Shown piece after piece: positions 11,361 to 22,806 of a DNA stretch of 64,000 nt (position 1 is the first letter of the stretch; each line of letters opens with the position of its first letter). The stretch covers positions 23,275,475-23,339,474 of the forward strand of contig CAMGYJ010000008.1 in NCBI GenBank assembly GCA_946122785.1, in the 5' to 3' direction. The position numbers and the translations under genes are program-made. The notes below the pieces were generated by a model that saw nothing but the letters and a program-made list of their open reading frames with translations, was not told the origin of the DNA and did no database searches. The DNA comes from Linum tenue (taxonomy: Eukaryota; Streptophyta; Magnoliopsida; Malpighiales; Linaceae).

Positions 11361-11886
11361 GTACGCTGCTTGATTCCTCTGTTATGGGATTTTTTTATTG
11401 GATTCTGAAGCTTTCTTTTTGTGGCACAATTCTGAGGTTTGAGAAGTTCACGGGAATATCATGTAGAATAGAGCTAATTTTTTTGGTCTGCCTGCTTCAG
11501 TTGCCGCCCATAAAAAATCTAGTGTTGTTCTAGTGTTTTGGGTGTTGATGCATCGGTTAAGCATTGCTTTGCGTTTGTTTTTGTTTTGTGGGTACCTTCG
11601 CTTGCAAAGGAATTGAATTGTGCTCAATGAATTTGTGGGCTCAAAACTAGTGGAATGAATGATTTTGATATTATTTCAACAAGTGGCCATGTAATGAATT
11701 ATTTATTCCATTAGAGAATTTAATTGATGAGATGTGGATTCTTCCATATTTTCACTTGCTGTTTCTCTAAATGCGAATTAAGATATTCACTGTTTGAGGG
11801 AGAAAACATGGTATTTAGTACTGAGTAGCACTGAGCGGGGGATCCTTTGTGAATATTAAATGTTTCCGTTGGTTGTTGCGTTTCAG
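11361..11886 (+). other. Probable intron in the 5' leader of the acidic gene
   Basis: A GTACGC donor at 11361 and a pyrimidine-rich TTTCAG acceptor ending at 11886 bracket T-rich DNA without coding potential. The acceptor sits 9 bases before the chosen start codon at 11896. Inferred from splice-site sequence only. Confidence 0.45.
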
Positions 11887-11895
11887 ATTCAAGTA

Positions 11896-12394
11896 ATGGA
11901 CAATATCAACCCCGTAGTTGTTGTGATATGCTCATTCCCGGTCATTGAGCATCGCACCTTCGTGATAGAAGTAGAGGAGAAACACGTACAATCCACCATA
12001 CTGCGAGAAGAATTAATGGATTCTAGCTATGAAGAGTTCATTCAAATTGTATGGGAGAGAGTTAATCCACATATAGATGATGAAGGGCTGGTACCGCCAA
12101 TATCTCTGATGACCAGACGAGATGATGGTGATTATATGTCTTTAAAGTTGGATGCTAATCGATACGGACTATGGTTGGCCACACCACAAAACTGGGAGGC
12201 AGCTCGCTTGATGCTAGACTTGGTAGCATTTCACGTCAAGATGCAGCAGCAGCACAATGAAGGCAACCATAACGAAACTGTTGTGAATACCTGGCGCATC
12301 ATGCATGACATAGACTCAGACATTGATAACAGCAACGACGAGGAGAATGATGTTGGCTCAGAGGACTCCGATGATGGTCACGAGGATGATGGTG
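11896..12394 (+). pseudogene. Acidic-tail host gene, segment 1 (N-terminal), split by elements C and D
   Basis: Unknown plant protein. The start ATG at 11896 (MDNINPVVVVICSFPV) follows a splice acceptor; an upstream in-frame ATG at 11860 lies in the presumed intron. Residues 1 to about 118 are ordinary globular-like sequence (SYEEFIQIVWERV, SLKLDANRYGLWLATPQNWE), then an Asp/Glu/Ser-rich tail begins. At 12394 the frame enters element C, which would add six residues and a TAG stop at 12412. Skipping C, D and one target duplication each, segments 11896-12394, 15191-15365 and 21187-21298 total 786 bases, exactly 262 codons with one terminal stop. The N-terminal part faintly recalls the PB1-like N-terminus of Mutator transposases, which also precede acidic stretches, but this is weak. 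In this assembly the gene should encode only a truncated product of about 172 residues. Confidence 0.75.
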
Positions 12395-12756
12395 TGATAG
12401 AAACCTATTTCTAGGGTTCTATCGATAGGATTGGGAATTTGGGAATTGATGGAGATTTAGGGATTTAGAAGAGAATTTGGGGATCAGGAGTAGAATTGGG
12501 GAAGAACAAGAACAGAATGGCCGGCGGCCAGAATAGGTTGAGAAGAGAATTTGAGAGGATTAGGAGAGATTAGGGTTGAGAGTGATACTTTGGTAATTCT
12601 TTCTTGATTGATTATAACTGAATACCCAAGTACATATTTATAGGGAAAGATAGAAAAACCTAATAGTAACCCTAATACGACTAAAAGACTACTAACCCTA
12701 ATAATAATTATCCTACCATAATTAATAACTGAACCCTAAGAAATAGGTTTCTATCA
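12395..12756 (-). repeat. 3' LTR of element C
   Basis: 362 bases. TATA box on the minus strand (TATAAATA) at 12635-12642. Carries several CCCTAA-like words near its right end. Identical by eye to 14824-15185. Confidence 0.95.
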
Positions 12757-12844
12757 TCCCCTCCCTCTTGAGACCAACATTGCCCTCAAGGTTGACCAAC
12801 TTGATCCACTTCTTCACGGCGTTCGTGCAAACCGCACCTTGGCT

Positions 12845-14755
12845 CTACCATCTGTTGCGCTTCCTTTTCTTCCAATCACGGTCGTGTACTCTCACAAGAC
12901 TTCTAGCACAAGCATTTATGGCCTCCATCGATTCTTTTCCACCCTCGTGACTCAACCCATGATACCCATGGTCACCCAAGCCGGCATCTGCCCTTTCAAA
13001 TTCCACATAATAAGAATGTGCAAGATCCACGACAATCCCACCCTTTTGCATGGAATGACCCTTCCACATTTCCTCACTGTAATATGCGTCGTAGGCTGGT
13101 ATCCAATTATTGAGCATCTCCTGGACCCATGCTTTCACTTCTTGTGATCCTTTACAACTACCCGAAACATACCCAAGCATCCATTCCCCACTCCCCTGCT
13201 CCCTCGGTTCCTTCTCCTGCACAACTTGCCCACCTGAACCTTCCTTAAGCCTGGCCTCGCACAACAATAGTAGTGGATCAATATCCACCACCCAAGCGTG
13301 CAATAATCTCCACCCGTACGCTTCAACACCCGGCCCCGAACGTCCCAACTCCAACCCAAGCTTTAGATTGGCCCAATTGGCCCAAGCAACTCGACCCACT
13401 ACCGAGTGCTCCTGGGTTGAGCGCACTAGATTTGCGAGAGGGTGGCATCCGCCGCCGCTCCTCGTCCTCATTTCCTCCACCGACCAAAGGTGAACCCACA
13501 TCCGATCGGAAGCCAAGCCTGGCATAGCCATGCACGTCGCCGACTTGGTTCTCCCCTTCGATGTCGCCCATAGCGCAGCTTGCGGCCTCCAGTCCAGGGT
13601 CATCACGAACGGAGTGGCCGTAGATCTTAGCTCTAGAGGACTCTCCTCCATCGGCAAGGAACACAATTCCTTTCTCGTCTCCAACTTTGTCTTTCGGCCC
13701 GTCGCTTTTTCTCTTTCCAGCGGCAAGCAATCAACCCGACGACCAGGTTGCCGTCGCACTCCTCGCCGGATTCCCAACCATGGCGATTCCTCTCGGCGGT
13801 TCGTCGTCCCCATCTTGCGTCGTTGCTCGCCGTCGAGGCGGAGCTCGGTCCACGACGAGTGAACCTCAGGGCTCCTATTCGCCCGCGTTTCTGCATTCGT
13901 AGGGGCAGGCGGGGTCGACTCTGCCTTGCTGGACCCGGCGGCGATGCCGACGGGTTTCTCGGTGGTGATGATGGCTTGGGACCTGATGGAGGTTGCTCCT
14001 TCCTGATATGCGATCGTCGGCATGGCCAACGATTTCACGATCGAGGTCCTAGGAGAGACGACGGTCTTCGATTCCTCTTTATTGGTCCCGTGCTTCTTCT
14101 TGCGAAACTTCCAATTGATTCCTACATTCTTCCCCATAAAATCACTAAGTAAAGGTTGGGACTCTATGAAGTTCACCTTTAATGTCTCGTCTCATTCCAG
14201 ATCCAATTCATTCATCTTCCCGCATGACTCTTTCGTCTCGACCAAGGAGATTGGGATCTTTGAAGCCCCAAAAATGGTAATCGATGTCGCAGGTGCGATG
14301 AGGCAAGCAAGTGTTGTAGTCGTCGACGGGGGCAGCTTTTGTTCGCCTGGGATCGCTGCAGCCCGACTTTCTTCTTCAACAGCAGCTGGAGGAGGTATGT
14401 TGGCTGCTCTTGTAGAGGTCGGCAGCTCTTGGATTACCACAGCTACAGTAGCCACTGTAGTGGTCGCGTTACAATCATCCGCGCGCAGCAGCCGCGGCGG
14501 TGATCCTTCTTTCCTCGATGGCGGGGCGGTACACGAACTGGCAGCTGTCGTTGGTGAGGATAATGGCGCCCCATTGATAGTGGTTACTGGTGTGGAAGTG
14601 GCAGCGATTGCCAGGCCTTGCGGCAGCAACTTCTTAGCTGCCTCCTCCCGCTTCGCCACCCTCATCCATGCCTCTTGATTACGGCGTTCCAAGGTCTGCT
14701 CCAGCAACGCTTGTAGCCGGTACCACTCTGTATCGAAGAGTTTTGACGAGCTCAT
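12845..14755 (-). pseudogene. Element C internal ORF, unknown protein with one in-frame TGA
   Basis: A minus-strand frame starts at ATG 14755 (MSSSKLFDTEWYRLQALLEQ), 54 bases past the primer binding site, the usual place for gag. It runs 187 codons to a TGA at 14192-14194. The same frame continues uninterrupted for about 448 more codons to 12845. The N-terminus looks like a short coiled coil (LEQTLERRNQEAWMRVAKRE). The middle is Arg/Gly/Ser-rich. The C-terminal part (WVQEMLNNWIPAYDAYYSEE, GGIVVDLAHSYYVEFERADA) looks like real folded protein. No zinc knuckle or enzyme motif is visible. It may be a divergent gag-like protein or a captured sequence; the single stop may be a mutation or a readthrough point. 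Confidence 0.5.
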
Positions 14756-14808
14756 TATGGTGTAATTGTCCCTAGTTCAGAGTTGTGACGAACTCGATCT
14801 CGGAACGA

Positions 14809-14821
14809 GGCTCTGATACCA
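14809..14821 (-). promoter_or_regulatory. Primer binding site of element C
   Basis: The minus strand reads TGGTATCAGAGCC, two bases from the 5' LTR edge; complement of initiator methionine tRNA. Confidence 0.9.
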
Positions 14822-14823
14822 GA

Positions 14824-15185
14824 TGATAGAAACCTATTTCTAGGGTTCTATCGATAGGATTGGGAATTTGGGAATTGATGGAGATTTAGGGATTTAGAAG
14901 AGAATTTGGGGATCAGGAGTAGAATTGGGGAAGAACAAGAACAGAATGGCCGGCGGCCAGAATAGGTTGAGAAGAGAATTTGAGAGGATTAGGAGAGATT
15001 AGGGTTGAGAGTGATACTTTGGTAATTCTTTCTTGATTGATTATAACTGAATACCCAAGTACATATTTATAGGGAAAGATAGAAAAACCTAATAGTAACC
15101 CTAATACGACTAAAAGACTACTAACCCTAATAATAATTATCCTACCATAATTAATAACTGAACCCTAAGAAATAGGTTTCTATCA
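14824..15185 (-). repeat. 5' LTR of element C
   Basis: 362 bases, identical by eye to 12395-12756; minus-strand TATA box at 15064-15071. Followed by target duplication TGGTG. Confidence 0.95.
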
Positions 15186-15365
15186 TGGTGGCGGTTCTGG
15201 GGATGATGGAGATAGGGAGGAAGCTGGCTCTGATTATGATGACCCGGAGGACTCTACTGATGACGACTCGGAGGACGATGATAACAAGGAGGTTGTTGGC
15301 ACAATGAGGGAGGTTAACAATGAGGAAGATGATGGCGACGCTAAGGATGATGTAGCTGGGGAGGA
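15186..15365 (+). pseudogene. Acidic-tail host gene, segment 2
   Basis: Between elements C and D. Positions 15186-15190 are the second copy of the C target duplication. From 15191 the frame of segment 1 continues open with GSGDDGDREEAGSDYDD and further Asp/Glu/Ser runs up to the GAGGA duplication at 15361-15365. Strong acidic composition and exact frame agreement with segments 1 and 3 show it is one former exon. Confidence 0.75.
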
Positions 15366-15830
15366 TGTAAACCTTGAATTTACATGAAACCCTAAGATCG
15401 ATAGAATAACATGATAATCACATGAAATAGAAAAGAGATTAGAAGAATACCTCCTTCCATGGTGATTGAGAGAGAGCTTATGAAGAAGTAGCAATGTTGA
15501 ATTTTGGGATTCTCTCTCCTAGCCTATAAGTCACTTGATATATGTGTTTCTTATGATATGCTCTTGTGATGGTTCAAAGCATACATTTTATAGGTGGAGA
15601 GAGGACCAAAATTCCTATTAAGTTTTATCTTAACACTTCATCTCAACCATCCATCATGGAAGAGTTACAATAGGAACATAACTCTTTGGAGTTATTAATC
15701 TTTGATAACTCCTTGTATTTATAACCAATTGAATCAAATGTAACACTCCTATTCCTTTTTTAACTCACGGGTTTCATAATAGATCATATTAAGGATGAGA
15801 TAACTCTCTTGCACTAAAAGTTATCTTACA
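15366..15830 (-). repeat. 3' LTR of copia D
   Basis: 465 bases; minus-strand TATA box (TATAAAAT) at 15585-15592. A purine-rich tract (AAGTGGGAGAC on the minus strand) directly follows at 15831-15841 and is the likely polypurine tract. Confidence 0.95.
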
Positions 15831-16212
15831 GTCTCCCACTTGATCGTTATGAATACCCGTGTTGTTGCTTATAGGAAATCATAAGGCGCGCATAAGTTGT
15901 TAAGTTTGTTATTTTTAGTTGGTTATCATAAGTGTCTTAATTGATCTAGTTGGTAATGAGAGTCATGGCGGTCATAAGTTAACAACCTTAATTCCTTCCA
16001 TGTACCACGACATCAACAACTATCACAACCAGACCGTTATTAAGAGTTTTCATAATGGTCTCATGATGTCTTTGAAAAGACGAATTCTGTATCATACATC
16101 CATAACAATATGTGTACACAATGGAGAACAGAATAGACAAGATGTATAGTTCCATTTATGAGCTCTATGGCAAAAGAAAATTTCAATTATAGTCAAAACA
16201 TACAACGGAAAT

Positions 16213-19200
16213 TTACTGGAAACTATCCTCAAGACCCATACTATTAGTATGTTTCTGAAAAGACTTTGGAGGGAGTCCTTTAGTAAATATATCCGCAACC
16301 ATTTCATCAGTGCCTAAATGCTTAATGACAAATTTTCCTTGCCTAACATCTTGTTTCAATGATAGATATTTAAGGTCCATGTGTTTTGATCCCTTAGATA
16401 TCCTATCATGCTTAGAAAATTGAATGGCAGCCTTATTATCACAATATATAGTTAGAGGCTTGGAGATAAAACTCAAAGGCCCAAATTGTGACACAAAATT
16501 TCGCAACCAAGAACCTTGATTTGCAGCCTCAAAACATGCTACATATTCAGCTTCCATAGTGGATGTGTAGATCATCTCAGATTTTTGGCTTTTCCATGAT
16601 ATTGCACCTTCAGCTAAGGTATAAACGTAACCAAGAGTGCAATGTCTAGTGTCGGGACATCCACCAAAATCTGAATCAGAAAATCCAACCATCTGTAGAT
16701 GTGTTGACTTCTTATATGTGAGCATGTAATTTCTTGTTCCCTTCAAATATCTCAATACTTTCTTTGCAGATCTCCAATGAGCGAGTCGTGGATTGCTTTG
16801 AAACCTTCCCAACATGCCTACTGCATGACTAATATCTGGCCTAGTGCAAACTTGTGCATACATCAAACTCCCGACCAGTGAGGCATAAGGATAGTTTTCC
16901 ATTTCCTTACTTTCCAAATCATTTTTAGGACATTGGTCAATATCAAGTCTATCTCCTTTGTTCAAGGGAACAACACTAGAAGAACATGTCATCATGCCAT
17001 ACCTTTCTAGAACCTTATCAATATATGCTTTCTGAGACATCCCTAAAATTCCGAGTGATCTATCACGGAATAATTCTATTCCTATCACATAGGATGCTTC
17101 ACCCATATCTTTCATGTCAAAGTTCTTAGACAAGTAGCTCTTGGTCTCATGTAGAAGGCCAAGATCGCTACTGGCTAATAAGATATCATCAACTTACAGT
17201 ATCAAAAATATGAACTTACTCCCACTAATCTTGAGGTATATACATGGATCAACAATATTTTCTTTGAAACCAAATTTCTTAATAGTTTCATCAAATTTGA
17301 GATACCATTGTCTAGAAGCTTGTTTTAGTCCATATATTGATTTCTTAAGTTTGCAGACCATGTCTTCCTGACCTTCAATTACGAAGCCTTCAGGTTGACG
17401 CATATAGACTTCTTCGTCCAAGTCTCCATTAAGAAAGGCGGCTTTAACATCCATTTGATGTAACTCAAGATCATAATGTGCTACGAGTGCCAAAATAATT
17501 CTCAATGACTCTTTTCTGGACACAGGGGAAAAAGTCTATGTATAGTCAATACCTTCTTTCTGATTAAAACCTTTGGCTACAAGTCTAGCTTTACGCCGTT
17601 CAATACTACCATTTTGGTCATATTTGGTCTTATAAACCCATTTATTTTTGACCACCTTGTGTCCTGGAGGTAAAGGAACGACATCCCAAACTTCATTTTT
17701 TACCATAGATTTCATTTCATCCTTCATGGCATTATTCCAACTATCGGAATTAATATCGTTAATGGCTTGTTTGTATGAAATCGGGTCTTTAAGAATTCCA
17801 ATATCAGATTCCACATGGTAAAGCCAATAATCCTCAGAAATAGACGATCTCCTTACGAGTTGATCTCCTTAATTTTGGTTCCTCAAGTGCTTTACCCATA
17901 TGATCATTATTGGCTAGAATCTCATTATGGGATTGTGAATCATTAGTTGAGTGTTCCATGGTGTCTAATTGTTCGACAACTGGAACATTCTCAACTATAC
18001 TTGGAATTAGGGGTAAAGATAAAGTGATCGGTACCCTTACTTCCTGAATGTTCACATCTTGTATTTTTTCACTCCCACTAGTTTTGCCATTCTCATAGAA
18101 TCTAACATTTCCGGTTTCAACTATTCTCGTACTATGGTTAGGACAATAGATAATATATCCTTTGGACTTCTCTGGGTAGCCAATAAAATAGCCACTAATC
18201 GTTCTGAAGTCCAATTTCTTTTCATGTGGGTTGTAAATTCGTGCCTCAGCTGGACATCCCCAAACTTGAAGATATTTTAAACTAGGTTTCCAACCTTTCC
18301 ACAGTTCAAAAGGAGTCTTTGGAACTGCCTTACTAGGAACCCGATTTAAAATGTAAACAGCTGTGCGTAAGGCATATGTCCACAATGATTTTGGTAAGTC
18401 AGCATGACTCATCATTGATCTAACCATTTCCATATATGTACGATTTCGCCTTTCAGCCACACCATTTTACCATGGAGAACCAGGCATTGTGTATTGGGCT
18501 ACAATTCCAAGTTTTTGTAGAAGTCGTGCAAAAGGTCCAGGATTTTGTCCTATTTCATCATACCTTCCATAATATTCACCACCTCTATCTGACCTTATGA
18601 TTTTCACTTTTCTATCTAATTGTCTTTCAACTTCAGTTATGAAAGTTTGGACAACTTCCACCGACTGAGATTTGTCATGCAATAAATAGAGATAACAATA
18701 TCGTGAGAAATCATCGATAAAAGTGATAAAATATTTTTCACCGCCAAAACTTGGAATGTCAGAAGGTCCACAAATATCTGTATGTATTATTTCAAGAAGC
18801 TGTGTACTTCTTGTGGCTCCTTTCTTTGTGTGTTTTGTTTGTTTTCCTTTAATACAATCCACACATACTTCATGATTGGTAACATTAATATCTGGAAGAA
18901 TTCCATCTTTTACTAATCGTTTTATTCGTTCACTGGAAATGTGACCCAGCCTTTTATGCCACAAGTAATATGAATCACATTTTGATTTGTCATTGGTATG
19001 CAGGGTGAGATGAGTCTCTGAAATTTGACTAGCAAGATTAAATCTATAAAGTCCATCAATTAAAATTCCAGAACCAATATGGCTAGAATTTAAAAATAAA
19101 TTGAAACAACCATCTCCATGATTAACTTTAAAACCACAAACATCAAGCTTACTTACTGAAACTAAATTCCGGGAAATAGTTGGAACATAAAGAGTCTGAA

Positions 19201-20254
19201 ATAAATCTAACTCAAATCCACTATCTAATTTGAGACGATAAGTGCCAATCGCTTCAACTGGTACTTTGTAACGATTTCCCATGAATAAGAAGTTTTCACT
19301 TGGGTTTATGGTTTGGGTCATAATGAATCCCTGCATAGAGTTTGAAACATGAACATTAGCACCAGAATCAATCCACCACGTATGAGAAGGAACATAAGAA
19401 AAGTTTGTTTCGAAAAAGCTTACGGAACCCATTGGGTTACCTTTCTTTTCGAACCATTCCTTTCGTTTCCTACAATCTTTCTGAAAATGTCCAGATTTCT
19501 TGCAAAATTTGCACAAGTCATCCTTCTTTCTCTTTTTCTCATCTGGTTTATTGATGTCATTTGGCTTGGGCGGTGCTCTTTTATGGCTTAAGTTGTGCAT
19601 GTTCCCAGCTTTAGATCCGGCTCCTTGGATAAGATGTGCAACCTTAATACCTTGTTGTTTCAGCCTAATCTCCTCTTGGACCAATTTACTTGCCAATTCA
19701 TTTACTGTCCACTTCTCCTTAATGGCATTGTAATGAATTTGAAAAGGTCCATACTGAGGAGGTAATGAATTTAGAATGAATTGAACGAGAAATGAATCAT
19801 CCAACGTCATTTCTAAATTCCTTAGCCTTGCAGCAAGGTTCGTCATCTCAATACAATGATCATGCATCGAGCGTGTGCCATCAAATTTCATAGTTGTAAG
19901 ATCTGCCATAAGTTTCCCTGCAAGGGATTTGTCTGCAGTCTTAAATCGTTCTTCTATTGCTTTTAAGTATTCTTTAGCAGTTGTTGGAACGGGTAGGGAC
20001 GTTTTGATGTTGCTAGCAATTGTCATACGTAAAAACATAACACTCAATCTGTCAGACTTCTCCCAAGCTTTAAAGAGAGTCTTTTCATCATCCGTACTTG
20101 TATTGGTAATAGAAGGTGGCTTGTCAATGGTAAGAGCCATATCCAAATCAAGTACTCCCAAGGTGAATTCAACATTCTCTTTCCATTCTGAGAAGTTAGT
20201 TCCAGTGAGAAGTGGAACAAATGAGACAGAAGATGACAAATGCTTTGGAAACAT
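16213..20254 (-). pseudogene. Copia D gag-pol polyprotein with three stops and a frameshift
   Basis: Starts at ATG 20254 (MFPKHLSSSVSFVPLLTGTN). In order: gag core; zinc knuckle CKFCKKSGHFQKDC; protease WWIDSGANVHVS; GAG-pre-integrase YLWHKRLGHISS with CVDCIKGKQ; integrase motifs HTDICGPS, RSDRGGEY and, after a TAA stop at 18467-18469, [10 protein letters not shown]; a frame change at about 17850; RT beginning WVYKTKYDQNG. A TAG stop follows at 17536-17538. RT continues with HQMDVKAAFLNGDLDEEVYM and IYGLKQASRQWY, then a TAA stop at 17194-17196 falls on the Tyr position of the catalytic YVDD. RNase H is at 17133-16213 (GFSDSDFGG, STMEAEYVA, YCDNKAAIQ, HMDLKY). All domains are present, so damage is only point-like. 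Confidence 0.88.
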
Positions 20255-20702
20255 TGCTGCAATTATAGAGATATAATATATTTAAATGAGGCATTTACAA
20301 TACATGAACAACACATATAAAGTTTGAGAATATATGAGATAAAATTATAGTGTACCTGTGGGTTATCACTATATATATTCTCAATAATATCGTTATAGCC
20401 GTAATTATTAGCTCAAAATTTTTTTTGAGTAATATATAACCTTTAGACACACAAAAAAAAACAAGAAATCTGTGGATTTTCTTCGTTTTCATTATACATT
20501 ACTTCTTTATTATTGTTAAGCAAAAAAAAACTATATTTATCATAATACATGTCTCTAATGTACATACAAAATCATGAAATGTATGTAAAAGACGTGTGGG
20601 TAAAATAAAAAAAATTGTCAATAACAATTGAGCTTTGGAAAGATGTTTCTCCTAAATTGTATATATCGTATTTCAAGGATTGTCATGTTATTCATAACCT
20701 AA

Positions 20703-20714
20703 GCTCTGATACCA
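20703..20714 (-). promoter_or_regulatory. Primer binding site of copia D
   Basis: The minus strand reads TGGTATCAGAGC, two bases from the 5' LTR at 20717. Confidence 0.9.
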
Positions 20715-20716
20715 CA

Positions 20717-21181
20717 TGTAAACCTTGAATTTACATGAAACCCTAAGATCGATAGAATAACATGATAATCACATGAAATAGAAAAGAGATTAGAAGACTA
20801 CCTCCTTCCATGGTGATTGAGAGAGAGCTTATGAAGAAGTAGCAATGTTGAATTTTGGGATTCTCTCTCCTAGCCTATAAGTCACTTGATATATGTGTTT
20901 CTTATGATATGCTCTTGTGATGGTCCAAAGCATACATTTTATAGGTGGAGAGAGGACCAAAATTCCTATTAAGTTTTATCTTTACACTTCATCTCAACCA
21001 TCCATCATGGAAGAGTTACAATAGGAACATAACTCTTTGGAGTTATTAATCTTTGATAACTCCTTGTATTTATAACCAATTGAATCAAATGTAACACTCC
21101 TACTCCTTTTATAACTCATGGGTTTCATAATAGATCATATTAAGGATGAGATAACTCTCTTGCACTAAAAGTTATCTTACA
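20717..21181 (-). repeat. 5' LTR of copia D
   Basis: 465 bases, partner of 15366-15830 with six differences counted by eye. Minus-strand TATA box at 20936-20943. Confidence 0.95.
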
Positions 21182-21298
21182 GAGGAAGCTGGCTCTGACG
21201 ATGATGAGTCCGAGGACTCTGATGACGACGATGATGAGTCTGAGGACTCTGATGACGACGATGATGGCGTGGAAGGCTCGGACGATGGGAACATGTGA
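21182..21298 (+). pseudogene. Acidic-tail host gene, segment 3 and stop codon
   Basis: After the second GAGGA duplication (21182-21186) the frame continues from 21187 with AGSDDDESEDSDDDDDESED and a near-repeat of that block, ending GVEGSDDGNM and TGA at 21296-21298. The tandem ESEDSDDDD blocks resemble the start of segment 2, so the acidic tail itself grew by repeat expansion. Confidence 0.75.
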
Positions 21299-22806
21299 GG
21301 TAAAGTTGCTTATTTCAAGACCTTTTATAAGCATAAACTACAACGGTCCCCAGGACTACTCCTTTCTCCTGATAAATTAATATCTTATCTGAAATTCATC
21401 TTGCCTCCTAAATGTATTCCAACTCCACTGTGAAGTTGTGACCTCTCATTCTCCAATCGGGTATTCTGCTTCTATTTCTTCGTCTTCTTCTGATTATAAT
21501 TTGTTTGTATCATGTGGGAGGATGGCCACTTAGAAGGGATTGTGATGCGTGTCTAGGTGTGATCAGCATCCATTTCTTATTTGCCAAGGATATGTTCTGT
21601 GAGTTTGAGAATCTTAGGACGAATAAAGTCAATCGTGCTTCCAGTACCTTTGTTTCATATATTTTTTTTTTTTTTCTGTCTACGAGAACCTTAGTTCAAG
21701 AAGTCACTTTAGGATTGGTGTTTCCAGACTCCAATTTTTTTTGGTATATAGCTTCTTAAAGCAGTTGCCCTCAGCTGCTTCATTGGTTTAATCTATCAGG
21801 GGTATCTGCTCTAGCCATTTTTGCCAATGTCTTTTAGCTCCAATAGTTCAACATCTGGAAGATTTGAACACCCTGAACATGTGGTCTCTTTTGTTATTGG
21901 TTGAATCTCTCTTGGGCCAAAACTCAAGTATGCCCAGAGTTACAAATTTTCTCATCGATTCAGTATCTTGAATCTGGAAATTTTGTCACTTGGCTTAGCC
22001 TAATTTTTTTCAAATTGAGATTCATGTTCTTAGTTATCGGATTTGGTTGAAGAACTCAGTAAAAGATGTTAGAAGTAGAACAACCTGTTTGAAAGAAGTT
22101 TAGTGTGAGTGTAGAGGCCCTGGAGGGCATGCTTTTGCTGCAAAAGTTGCATTGATCCAAAGAGGAATGAAAGCATTTCAGTATAATTGTTTTGGTGTTC
22201 TGCTATAAGATAAATTGATTATGTTTAATTCACATAACCGAGCCCCGAGACTTGTAATAATATTTTAGTGATATTTGGGTTGCTTTACTTGCCATATGAT
22301 AGCTCATTTCTCACAGGATGGCCCTTTAGTTTCATACCGTTGATGGATTATCATCCTTACGCATCAAAACTTTGGATTTTTTTTCTTCTGTTGTCCATTG
22401 ATTTTAACAAATTGTCTTTCAGGTTTCCAGCGTCCTTAAGTCACGGCTCATCAAGACCCCTAGAACTTCATTAGCTCAGCACAGTTGGTGAAAGCTCCTG
22501 TTGTTCTCATTGGGATTCAGTTTAATGCTTTCAAGTTTCATGTAATTGTACTGAATGTTTCTTCACTTGCTGCGGTTTGTGATGGGATGTATGAGGGTCT
22601 AACAAAATTCTATAACTAATTGTTGTGTTCTTAGGGTGCATTGCAAAGAATAGCATTTGAGTTACTACAGAAACACGACCACTCTTCTTTTCCAATGGGT
22701 TGCGTTTTTATCTTTGAACCATGAAAAAGTCTTTCGTCCAATCTAGCTGACATTTGCTGTTCTCTGAATCTTTCATCTCATTTTTCCTCTGGTGAAATTT
22801 CGGCTT
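21299..22806 (+). other. 3' flank of the acidic gene
   Basis: T-rich DNA with no supported coding frame. It probably holds the 3' untranslated region of the acidic gene. No clear transposon termini seen. Confidence 0.35.

Larger units (their letters stand above)
12395..15185 (-). mobile_element. Non-autonomous LTR retrotransposon C, recent insertion
   Basis: 2.8 kb with 362-bp LTRs (12395-12756, 14824-15185) that I read as identical, ending in perfect inverted termini TGATAGAAACC / GGTTTCTATCA. The target duplication is TGGTG at 12390-12394 and 15186-15190. The primer binding site is at 14809-14821 and a polypurine tract at about 12757-12775. The 2-kb interior has no protease, integrase, RT or RNase H motif, only a minus-strand coding-like frame of unknown kind. 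It must rely on another element's enzymes. Superfamily not determined. Confidence 0.93.
15366..21181 (-). mobile_element. Ty1/copia retrotransposon D, complete but with nonsense mutations
   Basis: 5.8 kb with 465-bp LTRs (15366-15830, 20717-21181) beginning TGTAAACC and ending TTATCTTACA. The target duplication is GAGGA at 15361-15365 and 21182-21186. The primer binding site is at 20703-20714. The LTRs differ at six positions by my count (about 1.3%), so it is older than B and C but still young. The coding region has three nonsense codons and one frameshift, so it is not autonomous. Confidence 0.95.

Noticed and set aside
13110..14678. Plus-strand open frames inside element C
   Set aside because: They mirror the minus-strand ORF that starts next to the primer binding site; no independent support.
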